Source of the DNA: Nocardioides pantholopis
Lineage (GTDB): Bacteria; Actinomycetota; Actinomycetes; Propionibacteriales; Nocardioidaceae
Direction of reading: 5' to 3'
Assembly: GCF_003710085.1 (NCBI RefSeq)
Contig: NZ_CP033324.1
Coordinates: 744,001-808,000 of the forward strand
Length of the DNA: 64,000 bases
A model generated the notes under the pieces. The model searched no databases. It saw only the letters and a list, made by a program, of their open reading frames with translations, and was not told the origin of the DNA. This document shows, one piece after another, positions 34,095 through 42,915 of this stretch. The position numbers and the translations under genes are program-made. Within the stretch, counting starts at the first letter, position 1. Every line of letters starts with the position of its first letter.

Positions 34095-34808
34095 TCAGCT
34101 GCCCCGGTGCCGCCATCCGATCCGGTGCGCCAGGCCGACCGCCGCCAGCTGCGAGCCGACCCGCAGCTTGGCCAGGATCGACTTCACGTGGGTGCGGACC
34201 GTCGCCTCCGTGACCCCGATGTCGGAGGAGATCTGGCGCACCGCCCGGCCCCGCAGCAGGCCGGAGAGCACCTCGCGCTCCCGTCCGGTGAGGTTCGCGA
34301 AACGGGTCAGCAGCTCGCGCCGCTCGCGGTGCCGCAGCCGCCACGCGGCCACCAGCTCGTGCCGCTCCTCGGGGTCCACGGCCGGCTGTCCCACGGCGAC
34401 CGCGCGCACCGCCGCGAGGAGGTCGGCGAGCGGCGTCTCCCCGGTGAGGACCGTGCCCGCGCCGTACCCCAGCGCCTCCCCGCGCCGGGTCCGCTCCTCG
34501 GCGGTGGTCAGCGCGACGACCCCGACCCCGCTGCGGACCAGGGGCGCGACCAGCCGCAGGCCGTCGCCGAAGCGCTGCCCGTCGATGTCGAGGACCGCGA
34601 CCCGCGGCTGGAGCCGGGCCACCCGGTCGACCACCTCGCCCAGGGCCGGCACGGTGTCGGGGACGGGCAGGAGGCGGGCCTCCCAGCCTGCTGTCCGGAG
34701 CTGGCCGGTCAAGGACTCCGCCAGCAGGACGTGGTCCTCGATGACGACGACCCTGCGGTCGGCGTCGGTGAGGTCCGGCGGGGCCTCGGTCCGGCGGGGA
34801 CCCTGCAT
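34095..34808 (-). CDS. LuxR/NarL-type response regulator 2
   Basis: 237 residues, ATG preceded by GAGGAG. Receiver-like domain with E24-D25 and D74 (AVLDIDGQRF) but with Gly-Glu where the conserved Lys should be (VLTGETP). LuxR HTH at about 168-232 (LTGREREVLSGLLRGRAVRQIS ... ILAKLRVGSQLAAVGLAHRIGW). No kinase is adjacent. It diverges from regulator 3 across operator site 5, a common arrangement for autoregulation. A TAGGGT -10 lies on its strand at 34889-34884. Confidence 0.87.
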   Translation of the reverse strand: MQGPRRTEAPPDLTDADRRVVVIEDHVLLAESLTGQLRTAGWEARLLPVPDTVPALGEVVDRVARLQPRVAVLDIDGQRFGDGLRLVAPLVRSGVGVVALTTAEERTRRGEALGYGAGTVLTGETPLADLLAAVRAVAVGQPAVDPEERHELVAAWRLRHRERRELLTRFANLTGREREVLSGLLRGRAVRQISSDIGVTEATVRTHVKSILAKLRVGSQLAAVGLAHRIGWRHRGS

Positions 34809-34883
34809 GTGGACTCCTCGGTGGCCGGTCGACCGGCGCCCAGGACGGGACGCCTCGGGTGCCGCCCGATCGTCCCCCTGGCG

Positions 34884-34889
34884 ACCCTA
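34884..34889 (-). promoter_or_regulatory. -10 element of response regulator 2 gene
   Basis: TAGGGT on the minus strand, 75 bases before the ATG at 34808. It starts 67.5 bases from the centre of operator site 5, about 20 bases farther than the standard spacing. Confidence 0.45.
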
Positions 34890-34949
34890 CGCGCCGTTGG
34901 TCGGGCCGCGCCCGGACGGCGGTTGCCGCTCGCGCCGACCGGCCGGCAT

Positions 34950-34963
34950 CCCCAAAGTCGGGG
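34950..34963. promoter_or_regulatory. EPS-locus operator motif, site 5 (between regulators 2 and 3)
   Basis: CCCCAAAGTCGGGG, a near-perfect palindrome. On the plus strand CACAGT (35004-35009) starts 47.5 bases from its centre and would serve regulator 3. It lies between two divergent LuxR-type regulator genes, which suggests autoregulation. Confidence 0.6.
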
Positions 34964-35076
34964 AAGGTCGCCGCTCGCGGACCACCGGGCCGCGGGCCGC
35001 TCGCACAGTGACGTCGACGAGTACGCCAGGTGCCCCGAAAGCCGTGGAGCCCTTTCCAGACCCCATCGGAGGCACG

Positions 35077-35841
35077 ATGCCGGTGACGAGCCCGGTCCGC
35101 CCGCCGACCCGGTCCGCCCAGGAGCGGCCCGGGGACGCCGAGACGGCCAGCGCGGCCAGCGCCGAGGAGACCTCCGAGCGGCTGCGGGTGCTGGTGGCCG
35201 CCGAGCAGCCGCTGGTGGCCGAGTCGGTCCGCACCGCACTGGTCAGTCAGGGCTTCGAGGCTGCCGCCGCCCCGGTGCCGCGTGGTCCGGTCTCGGGGCA
35301 CCAGGTCGGTCAGATCGCGGCGCTCGCCCCGGACGTGCTCCTGGTGATCTCCGACCTGGACCGACCGAGCCGGCTGGAGGGCGCCTGCTCGCTCATCGAG
35401 GAGCTGGACCAGCCCGCCGTGGTGCTCGCGGGCACCGAGGACCTGGCCCTGTGGGGCGCCGTGCTCGAGGCGGGCGCGCAGGCGGTCCTGTCCAGCTCCC
35501 AGGGCCTGCGCGAGGTCGCCCGGGTGCTGCGCGCCACCGCCGCGGGCACCCACCGGGTCGCCCCGGAGGTGCGCGAGCGGCTGACCCGCTCCTGGCGCGC
35601 GATGCTGCGGCGGCGCTATGAGCTCGCCGAGCGGGTGGCCTCGCTGAGCCCGCGGGAGCAGGAGGTCCTCGAGCTGCTCTACCAGGGCGTGCAGGTGCAG
35701 GCGATCGCCGCCCGGTTGCAGATCTCGCCCGGGACCGTGCGCAGCCAGGTGCGCGCGATCCTGCGCAAGCTCGACGTGAACTCCCAGCTCGCGGCGGTGG
35801 CGGCGTACGCCCAGCTGCGCCGCCTGGGTCAGGACCCCTGA
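35077..35841 (+). CDS. LuxR-type regulator 3 with degenerate receiver
   Basis: 254 residues; ATG at 35077 with GGAGG upstream. The N-terminal 35 residues are disordered. The receiver-like domain keeps D93 (VISDLDRP) but the acidic pair is replaced (LVAAEQPL) and the Lys position reads VLSSSQ, so normal phosphorylation is unlikely. LuxR HTH at about 187-250 (LSPREQEVLELLYQGVQVQAIA ... ILRKLDVNSQLAAVAAYAQL). Only 35 bases separate it from the giant DUF4082 protein gene, which is probably in the same transcript. Confidence 0.87.
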   Translation: MPVTSPVRPPTRSAQERPGDAETASAASAEETSERLRVLVAAEQPLVAESVRTALVSQGFEAAAAPVPRGPVSGHQVGQIAALAPDVLLVISDLDRPSRLEGACSLIEELDQPAVVLAGTEDLALWGAVLEAGAQAVLSSSQGLREVARVLRATAAGTHRVAPEVRERLTRSWRAMLRRRYELAERVASLSPREQEVLELLYQGVQVQAIAARLQISPGTVRSQVRAILRKLDVNSQLAAVAAYAQLRRLGQDP

Positions 35842-35876
35842 CCCGCCGCAGACAGGCAGGAACAGGCAGGCCCCCC

Positions 35877-38800
35877 GTGACCGACCCCAGGACCCCCCGG
35901 CGCCCGGCGGCGCCGTGCCGCGCGCTCGTCGGTGCGGTCCTGGCGGCGGCGGTGCTGCTCACCGCCGTCCCCGGGAGCGGCGCAGCGACCGGGCCGGCCC
36001 TGCCGGCGGCCGCCGCGGCCAGGGCCGGGATCGCGGACCCGTGCGGCCCGGGCGGCAACGAGATCACCTGCGAGAACGACCAGGACGGCACCCCGAGCAC
36101 CACCTGGGACGACATGTGGGGGGCGGGCAGCGGGGAGATCCAGGGGTTCGCCACCGAGATCAGCGTCGACGCCGGCGAGCGGGTGGACTTCAAGATCGAC
36201 GCCGACACCGCCGACTACACGGTGACGATCTACCGGATCGGCTACTACGACGGCGCCGGGGCCCGCCGGATCACGTCCGTGCCGGTCCCCGAGGAGCCGC
36301 AGGACCAGCCGGAGTGCTTCCGCGACGTCGCCACCGAGCTCTACGACTGCGGGGTCTGGGACGTCTCCGCCTCCTGGCAGGTGCCGCCGACCGCGGTCTC
36401 CGGGGTGTACGTCGCCCGGCTCGAGATCCCGACCACCGGGGACGCCAGCCAGATCACGTTCGTGGTCCGCGACGACGACAGCGACGCCGACATCATCTTC
36501 CAGACCTCCGACTCGACCTGGCAGGCCTACAACGCCTACGGCGGGTCGAGCTTCTACGTCGGCGGCGCGAACGGGCGGGCCCACAAGGTCAGCTACAACC
36601 GCCCGATGCTGACCCGCAACGGCGTGGGCGGCCGGGACTTCTTCTTCGCCAACGAGTACCCGCTGGTCCGGTTCCTGGAGAAGAACGGCTACGACGTGAG
36701 CTACCAGGCCGGCGTCGACACCGACCGGCGCGGACACCTGCTCCGCAACCACGACGTGTTCCTCTCCGTCGGGCACGACGAGTACTGGAGCGGCGCCCAG
36801 CGCGCCAACGTCGAGGCGGCCCGCGACGCGGGCGTGAACCTGCAGTTCCTCAGCGGCAACGACGTCTACTGGCGCACCAGGTACGAGCCCTCCGCCGACG
36901 ACGCGCACACGCCGTACCGGACACTGGTGTCGTACAAGGAGACCTGGGACTACGGCAAGGTCGACCCGTCCCCGCAGTGGACCGGCACCTGGCGCGATCC
37001 GCGGTACGCCGGCACCGCCCAGGGCGCCGGCCGCCCGGAGAACGCGCTGACCGGCACCCAGTACCAGGTCAACCACGACGACCTCCCGGTGCGGGTGGAC
37101 GCCGAGGAGGGCCGCCTGCGGCTGTGGCGCGACACCGGGCTGGAGGATCTCGCCCCCGGCCAGACGGCCACGCTGGCCCCGCACACGATCGGCTACGAGT
37201 CCAACGAGGACGTCGACAACGGGCACCGCCCGCCGGGCCTGGTCCGGCTCTCCACCACGACCGGGCCGACGCCGGAGTACCTCACCGACTACGGCAACAC
37301 GACCCGGCCCGGGACCACCACGCACCACCTGACGATGTACCGCGCGGCCAGCGGCGCGCTGGTCTTCAGCGCCGGCAGCGTGCAGTGGACCTGGGGCCTC
37401 GACGGACAGCACGACAGCCCCTACGACCCCGAGCCGCCCGATCGACGGATGCAGCAGGCGCAGGTGAACCTGCTGGCCGACATGAGGGCCCAGCCCCGCT
37501 CGCTGGCCCCGGACCTGGTGCCGGCGAGCGCGTCGACCGACACCACCGGCCCGACCGCGACGATCGACCCGCCGCCCGCGTCGCTGGCCAACGGGCAGCG
37601 GGTCACGGTGTCCGGGACCGCTGCCGACGCCGGCGGCGGGCGGGTCGCCGGGGTCGAGGTGAGCACCGACGAGGGCGACACCTGGCACCCGGCGACCGGC
37701 CGCGAGACCTGGAGCCACAGCTACGTCCAGCACGGGATCGGGTCGGAGCGGATCCGGGTCCGGGCCGTCGACGACAGCGGCAACATCGGGAGCGTGGCGG
37801 CCCGGCCGACCGCCGTGTCCTGCCCCTGCTCGGTGTACGGCGCCCGGAGGCCGGCGATCGAGGCCGCCGACGACGACTCCGCCGCCGAGCTCGGGCTCCG
37901 CTTCTCGGTGCGGGAGGACGGGTTCCTCACCGGGATCCGGTTCCACAAGGGCGCCGGCAACGCCGGCACCCACACCGGCACGCTCTGGAGCACCGACGGC
38001 GACCGGCTGGCGCGCGCCACGTTCACCGACGAGAGCGCGACCGGATGGCAGCGCGCCGACTTCACCAGCGCGGTGCCGGTCCGGGCGGGGGAGACCTACG
38101 TCGCGTCGTACACCGCGCCGGCCGGCCGCTACAGCGTCGAGGTCGACGCGTTCAGCAGCGGCGCGCTGCGCCGGGCGCCGTTCCTGGTCGCCGGCGGGTA
38201 CGGCGCCGCGCCGGCCGGCGTCTTCGGGACCGCCGGGCAGTTCCCGACGCGGTCGCACCGCAACACCGGCTACTTCGTCGACCCGGTGTTCTCGCGCGTC
38301 GACACCTCGCCGCTCACGCTCGTGGACCGGTTCCCGCTCCCGGGGGCCACCAGCGTCCCGCGCACCACCCCGATCCGGGCCACGTTCTCGAAGGCGGTCG
38401 CGCCGGCCAGCGCCACCCTGTCGCTCGTCGACGCCACCGGCGCGGCGGTCGCGGGCTCGCGCAGCTACGACGCCGCGACCCGGACGGTGACCCTGGTCCC
38501 GGCCGCACCGCTGGCCGGCGGGGTCGCCTACACCGCGACCGCCGCCGCGACCGACGCCGCCGGTCAGCCGGTGAGCGGGCCGGTGAGCGGGCCCGCGAGC
38601 TGGACCTTCACCGCGGCGCTGCCGCAGGGCCCGCCCGGCGCCTGCCCCTGCTCGCTGTTCTCCGACGAGAGCGCCCCGGCGATCACCGAGGCGGCCGACA
38701 CCCTGCCGGTCACCCTGGGCGTCGGGTTCCGCAGCGACGTCGCCGGGACCGTGACCGCGATCCGCTTCCACAAGGGCCCCGGCAACACCGGCCCGCACCG

Positions 38801-40682
38801 GGGCACGCTGTGGTCCGCCGACGGCCCCCAGGTTCGGGAGCTGGCCGCCGGCACCTTCACCGCGGAGTCCACGGCGGGCTGGCAGACCCTGGTGCTGGAC
38901 GAGCCGCAGCCGATCCTGCCCGGGGTCGAGTACGTCGCGTCGTACCGCACGACGGTGGGCCGCTACTCGCTGAGCCCGGGCGCGTTCGCCGCCGCCGACC
39001 TCTCGCGCGCCCCGCTGCGGGTCGGCCCGACCGCCGGCCGGTTCAGCTACGGGACCGGGTTCCCCGACTCCCGCAGCTCGTCGAGCTACGGGGTCGACGT
39101 GGTCTTCGAGAAGGCCGCGCCCGCGATCGCGGTGACCGGCCAGGCCCCGCCGCCCGGTGCCCTGGAGGTGCCCCGCTCCGCGCCGATCCGGGTCTGGTTC
39201 AGTGCGCCGCTCCAGCCGGGAGCGAGCCTCACGGCGAGCGTCGGGGGCCACCCGGTGCCCGCGTCGCTGGCCTCCGGCGCCGACGGGACCCGGCTCACCC
39301 TCACCCCGGACGCGCCGCTGCCGGCGGACTCGGTGGTGACCGTCCGGCTGGCCGGCGTCCGCTCGACCGACGGGGCGGTGCTCCCGGACCGGACCTGGAC
39401 GTTCCGGACCGCCGACCCGAGCGCGGACGCGGTGCAGACGATCTTCGGCGACGCGGTGCCGGACGTGGCCAGCGACGACTCCTCCGCGCCGGTCGAGCTG
39501 GGCACGGTCTTCGAGCCCACCCGCGACGGGGAGGTGCGGGCGCTGCGCTTCCTCAAGGCCCCGGGCAACCTCGGCACCCACGTCGGCACGCTGTGGGGCT
39601 CCGACGAGGAGGTGCTCGCCCAGGCGACCTTCACCGACGAGACGCCGGACGGGTGGCAGCGGGTGCGGCTCTCGACCCCGGTCCGGGTTCGCGCCGGCGA
39701 GCGCTACGTGGTGTCGTACCTGGCGCCGCAGGGCCACTACTCCTACTCGCCGGGCTTCTTCGCCCAGCCGGTGACGTCGGGCCGGCTGCTGGCCCCCGCC
39801 CAGGAGAACGGCCGGTTCCGCTACGGCACCGGTGGCGGCTTCCCGCGGTTCAGCCACGCGGCAACGGCGTACTTCGCCGACGTCGAGTACCTGCCCGACC
39901 TGCCAGCGGTCGCGGTGACCGGGCAGGTGCCGGCGCCCGGTGCCACCGGGGTCTCGGCGGGCGTGCGCCCGGCGCTCACCCTCAGCGTGCCGATCCGCCC
40001 GGGGGCGAGCGTCCGGGTGCTCGCCGGCGGCGCGCCGGTGCCCGGCGCGGCCGCGCTGTCGACCGACGGGCGCCGGCTCACCTTCACGCCGACCGCGTCG
40101 CTGCCGGCCGACGAGCAGGTGGTCGTCGAGGTCTCGGGGGTGGTCTCCACCGACGGCGCGGCGCTCGCGGACCTGACCTGGAGCTTCCGCACCGACCCGG
40201 CGCCTGTCGCGTTCGGCTCGCTGTTCGCCTCGATGACGCCGGAGTCGGCGGCGGTCGCGGACCCGGCGCCGGTGGAGGTCGGTGTCTCGTTCGTGCCCGC
40301 GGCCGACGGGGCGGTCACGGCTGTGCGGTTCTTCAAGGGCGCCGCCAACACCGGTGTCCACGTCGGCAGCCTGTGGTCCGCCGACGGGCGCCGGCTGGCC
40401 GAGGTCACCTTCGCCGAGGAGTCGGCCAGCGGCTGGCAGACCGCCGACCTCGCGACGCCGTACCCGGTGACCGCGGGGGAGACCTACGTGGTCTCGTACT
40501 ACGCGCCGCGGGGGCAGCACGCGGCGACGCCGGGGTTCTTCGGGCAGCCCTGGACCGCTGGTGCGATGACGGTGCCGGCGGCCGGCAACGGGCGCTTCCG
40601 GTACGGCGCCGGCGGCGGGTTCCCGGACGGCAGCTGGGACGCGACGAACTACTTCGTCGACGTGGTGCTCCGGGTGCCCTGA
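35877..40682 (+). CDS. Giant secreted protein: dimethylformamidase-like domain plus four DUF4082 modules
   Basis: 1601 residues, GTG start, signal peptide (ALVGAVLAAAVLLTAVPG). Residues about 50-560 match the N,N-dimethylformamidase large-subunit-like fold (FFFANEYPLVRFLEKNGYDVSY, LSVGHDEYWSGAQRANVEAARDAGVNL, LSGNDVYWRTRYEP). An Ig-like domain follows, then four DUF4082 modules at about 648-805, 921-1075, 1185-1340 and 1443-1601, each with a (R/F)F(H/L/F)KG..N.G.H.G(T/S)LW motif, separated by three Big_5/SbsA-type Ig domains (RAPPPGA..VPR.APIR..FS). DUF4082 modules occur in matrix and surface proteins. Catalysis on amides is not established for such fusions; I read it as a matrix protein, possibly with amidohydrolase activity. 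Confidence 0.83.
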   Translation: MTDPRTPRRPAAPCRALVGAVLAAAVLLTAVPGSGAATGPALPAAAAARAGIADPCGPGGNEITCENDQDGTPSTTWDDMWGAGSGEIQGFATEISVDAGERVDFKIDADTADYTVTIYRIGYYDGAGARRITSVPVPEEPQDQPECFRDVATELYDCGVWDVSASWQVPPTAVSGVYVARLEIPTTGDASQITFVVRDDDSDADIIFQTSDSTWQAYNAYGGSSFYVGGANGRAHKVSYNRPMLTRNGVGGRDFFFANEYPLVRFLEKNGYDVSYQAGVDTDRRGHLLRNHDVFLSVGHDEYWSGAQRANVEAARDAGVNLQFLSGNDVYWRTRYEPSADDAHTPYRTLVSYKETWDYGKVDPSPQWTGTWRDPRYAGTAQGAGRPENALTGTQYQVNHDDLPVRVDAEEGRLRLWRDTGLEDLAPGQTATLAPHTIGYESNEDVDNGHRPPGLVRLSTTTGPTPEYLTDYGNTTRPGTTTHHLTMYRAASGALVFSAGSVQWTWGLDGQHDSPYDPEPPDRRMQQAQVNLLADMRAQPRSLAPDLVPASASTDTTGPTATIDPPPASLANGQRVTVSGTAADAGGGRVAGVEVSTDEGDTWHPATGRETWSHSYVQHGIGSERIRVRAVDDSGNIGSVAARPTAVSCPCSVYGARRPAIEAADDDSAAELGLRFSVREDGFLTGIRFHKGAGNAGTHTGTLWSTDGDRLARATFTDESATGWQRADFTSAVPVRAGETYVASYTAPAGRYSVEVDAFSSGALRRAPFLVAGGYGAAPAGVFGTAGQFPTRSHRNTGYFVDPVFSRVDTSPLTLVDRFPLPGATSVPRTTPIRATFSKAVAPASATLSLVDATGAAVAGSRSYDAATRTVTLVPAAPLAGGVAYTATAAATDAAGQPVSGPVSGPASWTFTAALPQGPPGACPCSLFSDESAPAITEAADTLPVTLGVGFRSDVAGTVTAIRFHKGPGNTGPHRGTLWSADGPQVRELAAGTFTAESTAGWQTLVLDEPQPILPGVEYVASYRTTVGRYSLSPGAFAAADLSRAPLRVGPTAGRFSYGTGFPDSRSSSSYGVDVVFEKAAPAIAVTGQAPPPGALEVPRSAPIRVWFSAPLQPGASLTASVGGHPVPASLASGADGTRLTLTPDAPLPADSVVTVRLAGVRSTDGAVLPDRTWTFRTADPSADAVQTIFGDAVPDVASDDSSAPVELGTVFEPTRDGEVRALRFLKAPGNLGTHVGTLWGSDEEVLAQATFTDETPDGWQRVRLSTPVRVRAGERYVVSYLAPQGHYSYSPGFFAQPVTSGRLLAPAQENGRFRYGTGGGFPRFSHAATAYFADVEYLPDLPAVAVTGQVPAPGATGVSAGVRPALTLSVPIRPGASVRVLAGGAPVPGAAALSTDGRRLTFTPTASLPADEQVVVEVSGVVSTDGAALADLTWSFRTDPAPVAFGSLFASMTPESAAVADPAPVEVGVSFVPAADGAVTAVRFFKGAANTGVHVGSLWSADGRRLAEVTFAEESASGWQTADLATPYPVTAGETYVVSYYAPRGQHAATPGFFGQPWTAGAMTVPAAGNGRFRYGAGGGFPDGSWDATNYFVDVVLRVP

Positions 40683-40732
40683 GGCCGCCCCGCGCGGCTG
40701 TGTTCCCTGAGGCCGCCCCGCGCCGCTGTGTT
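40677..40732 (+). repeat. 28-bp tandem duplication spanning a stop codon
   Basis: Two head-to-tail copies (40677-40704, 40705-40732) differ at one base. The first contains the TGA of the giant DUF4082 gene and the second ends at operator site 6. A smaller 16-base-period duplication around the TGA of the FtsK-type gene (5647-5674) has the same character. Confidence 0.85.
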
Positions 40733-40746
40733 CCCCAAATTGCGGG
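40733..40746 (+). promoter_or_regulatory. EPS-locus operator motif, site 6
   Basis: CCCCAAATTGCGGG, 88 bases before the first gene of the eleven-gene plus operon. A -10-like GATGGT (40790-40795) starts 50.5 bases from its centre. The bases after it (ATAGCC) are also shared in part with sites 4 and 8. Confidence 0.6.
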
Positions 40747-40834
40747 ATAGCCCCCGGAGCCGGTCCCGGCGGGTGCCGCGGCCACCTTCGATGGTCCAGA
40801 CAGCAGCCGGTGCTACCGAGGGGAGCCCGCCACC

Positions 40835-41920
40835 ATGCCAGCACCGCAGGAAGCCGCCACGTCCACGCCACTCGGGGTCGCCGTCGTCGGGGCCGGCTAC
40901 TGGGGCCCGAACCTGGTGCGGAACTTCGACGCAGCCCCGGACTGGGACCTGCGGGTGGTCTGCGACCTCGACGCCGACCGGGCCCGCGAGGTCGCTGGCC
41001 ACCGGGCCGCGGACGTCTCGACCTCGCTGAGCGAGACCCTGGCCCGCGACGACGTCGACGCGGTCGCGGTCGCCACGCCGGCCGCCACCCACCACGCGAT
41101 CGCCCTCGAGGCCCTGCGGGCCGGCAAGCACGTGCTGGTGGAGAAGCCGCTGGCCGACAGCGTCCCGGCCGGCCGGGAGATGGTGGAGACCGCCGAGCGG
41201 CTCGGGCTGGTGCTGATGGCCGACCACACCTACTGCTACACCCCGGCGGTCCGCAAGATCCGCGAGCTGGTCGAGGAGGGCGCGCTGGGCCAGATCCTCT
41301 ACGTCGACTCGGTGCGGATCAACCTCGGCCTGGTCCAGCCCGACGTGGACGTCTTCTGGGACCTCGCGCCCCACGACCTCTCGGTCCTCGACCACGTGCT
41401 CCCCGGCGGGCTGCGGCCGCTCGGGGTGGCCGCCCAGGGCGCGGACCCGCTCGGCGCCGGCTCGGCGTGCGTGGGCTACCTGACCCTGCCGCTCGCGGGC
41501 GGCGCGGTCGCGCACGTCCACGTCAACTGGCTCAGCCCCACCAAGATCCGCCGGATGGTGATCGGGGGCAGCAGCCGGACCCTGGTCTGGGACGACCTGA
41601 ACCCGCAGCAGCGGATCAGCATCTACGACCGGGGCGTGGACCTCGTGCAGCAGTCGGTCGACAGCGCCGACCGCCGCAGCGCCTCCATCTCCTACCGGCT
41701 CGGCGACACCTGGTCGCCCGCGCTGCCCGAGCAGGAGGCGCTGGCGGCGATGGTGGCCGAGCTCGCGGGCAGCATCCGGGAGCGGCGCCGGGCCCGCACC
41801 GACGGCCGGTCCGGCCTGCGGGTGCTCTCGGTGCTGGACGCCGCGGCGACCAGCCTGCGCGCCCGGGGCGCCCTGGTCACCCTCGAGCCCGTCGAGCAGC
41901 CCCTGGAGATCGTCCGGTGA
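40835..41920 (+). CDS. Gfo/Idh/MocA-family sugar oxidoreductase
   Basis: 361 residues. Rossmann start GVAVVGAGYWGPNLVRNF, then EKPLA (Lys in HVLVEKPLADS), and DLAPHDLSVLDHVL with the catalytic His. Similar to WbpB-type UDP-N-acetylglucosaminuronate 3-dehydrogenases. With the aminotransferase and acetyltransferase that follow it would form the C3-oxidation, transamination and acetylation series that makes a 2,3-diamino uronic acid sugar. Exact substrate is an inference. First gene of the eleven-gene operon, with GAGGGGAG upstream. Confidence 0.87.
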   Translation: MPAPQEAATSTPLGVAVVGAGYWGPNLVRNFDAAPDWDLRVVCDLDADRAREVAGHRAADVSTSLSETLARDDVDAVAVATPAATHHAIALEALRAGKHVLVEKPLADSVPAGREMVETAERLGLVLMADHTYCYTPAVRKIRELVEEGALGQILYVDSVRINLGLVQPDVDVFWDLAPHDLSVLDHVLPGGLRPLGVAAQGADPLGAGSACVGYLTLPLAGGAVAHVHVNWLSPTKIRRMVIGGSSRTLVWDDLNPQQRISIYDRGVDLVQQSVDSADRRSASISYRLGDTWSPALPEQEALAAMVAELAGSIRERRRARTDGRSGLRVLSVLDAAATSLRARGALVTLEPVEQPLEIVR

Positions 41921-42915
41921 GCGCGCTGGACGGGGCCGACGTCCTGGTCACCGGCGGCGCCGGCACGATCGGGTCCACGCTGGTCGACCAGCTGCTCGCG
42001 GCCGGCGCCGGCCGGGTCGACGTGCTCGACAACCTGGTGCGCGGCCGGCTGGCCAACCTCGACGACGCGCTCGCCACCGGGCGCGCCCGGCTGGTCGAGG
42101 GCGACATCCGCGACCGCGACCTGGTCCACGACCTGTGCCGGGACCGGGACCTGGTCTTCCACCAGGCGGCGATCCGGATCACCCAGTGCGCCGAGGAGCC
42201 GCGGCTGGCCCTCGAGGTGCTGGTCGACGGCACCTTCAACGTGGTCGAGGCCGCGGCCTCCGCCGGGGTCGGGAAGCTGGTGGCGGCCTCGTCGGCCTCC
42301 GTCTACGGCCTGGCCGAGGAGTTCCCCACCCCGGAGCGCCACCACCACCACGCCAACGACACCTTCTACGGCGCGGCGAAGTCGTTCGACGAGGGCATGC
42401 TGCGCAGCTTTCGCGCGATGAGCGGGCTGCGCTACGTGGCGCTGCGCTACTTCAACGTCTACGGCCCGCGGATGGACGTGCACGGTCTCTACACCGAGGT
42501 GCTGGTGCGCTGGATGGAGCGGATCGCCGACGGCCGGCCGCCGCTGATCTTCGGCGACGGCGCGCAGACGATGGACTTCGTCCACGCCCGCGACGTGGCC
42601 CGGGCCAACGTGCTCGCCGCGATCGCGCCGGTGGAGGAGGGCGTCTACAACGTCGCCAGCGGCGTGGAGACCAGCCTGCTGGAGCTCGCGGGCACGCTGC
42701 TGCAGGCGATGGACAGCCCGCTGCCCGTCGAGCACGGCCCCCAGCGCGACGTGAACGGCGTCGCCCGGCGCCTCGCCGAGACCCGCGCGGCCGCCGCCGA
42801 CCTCGGCTTCACCGCGGAGATCGGGCTCGAGGAGGGCCTGCGCGAGCTGGTCGCCTGGTGGCGCCCGCTGCGGGCGGAGATCGCGGGCGGCCGCGACCTG
42901 GCGGGCCGGCGATGA
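41917..42915 (+). CDS. NAD-dependent nucleotide-sugar epimerase/dehydratase (extended SDR)
   Basis: 332 residues. VLVTGGAGTIGSTLVDQLL nucleotide fold, DIRD, SSASVYG, and the active-site Tyr-Lys pair in FYGAAKSFDE, followed by LRYFNVYGPRMD. The third catalytic Ser/Thr falls in ASSASVYG. Typical of GalE/WbpP-like 4-epimerases or 4,6-dehydratases. GTG start in a GTGA overlap. It supplies one of the nucleotide sugars for the polymer. Confidence 0.88.
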   Translation: MSALDGADVLVTGGAGTIGSTLVDQLLAAGAGRVDVLDNLVRGRLANLDDALATGRARLVEGDIRDRDLVHDLCRDRDLVFHQAAIRITQCAEEPRLALEVLVDGTFNVVEAAASAGVGKLVAASSASVYGLAEEFPTPERHHHHANDTFYGAAKSFDEGMLRSFRAMSGLRYVALRYFNVYGPRMDVHGLYTEVLVRWMERIADGRPPLIFGDGAQTMDFVHARDVARANVLAAIAPVEEGVYNVASGVETSLLELAGTLLQAMDSPLPVEHGPQRDVNGVARRLAETRAAAADLGFTAEIGLEEGLRELVAWWRPLRAEIAGGRDLAGRR

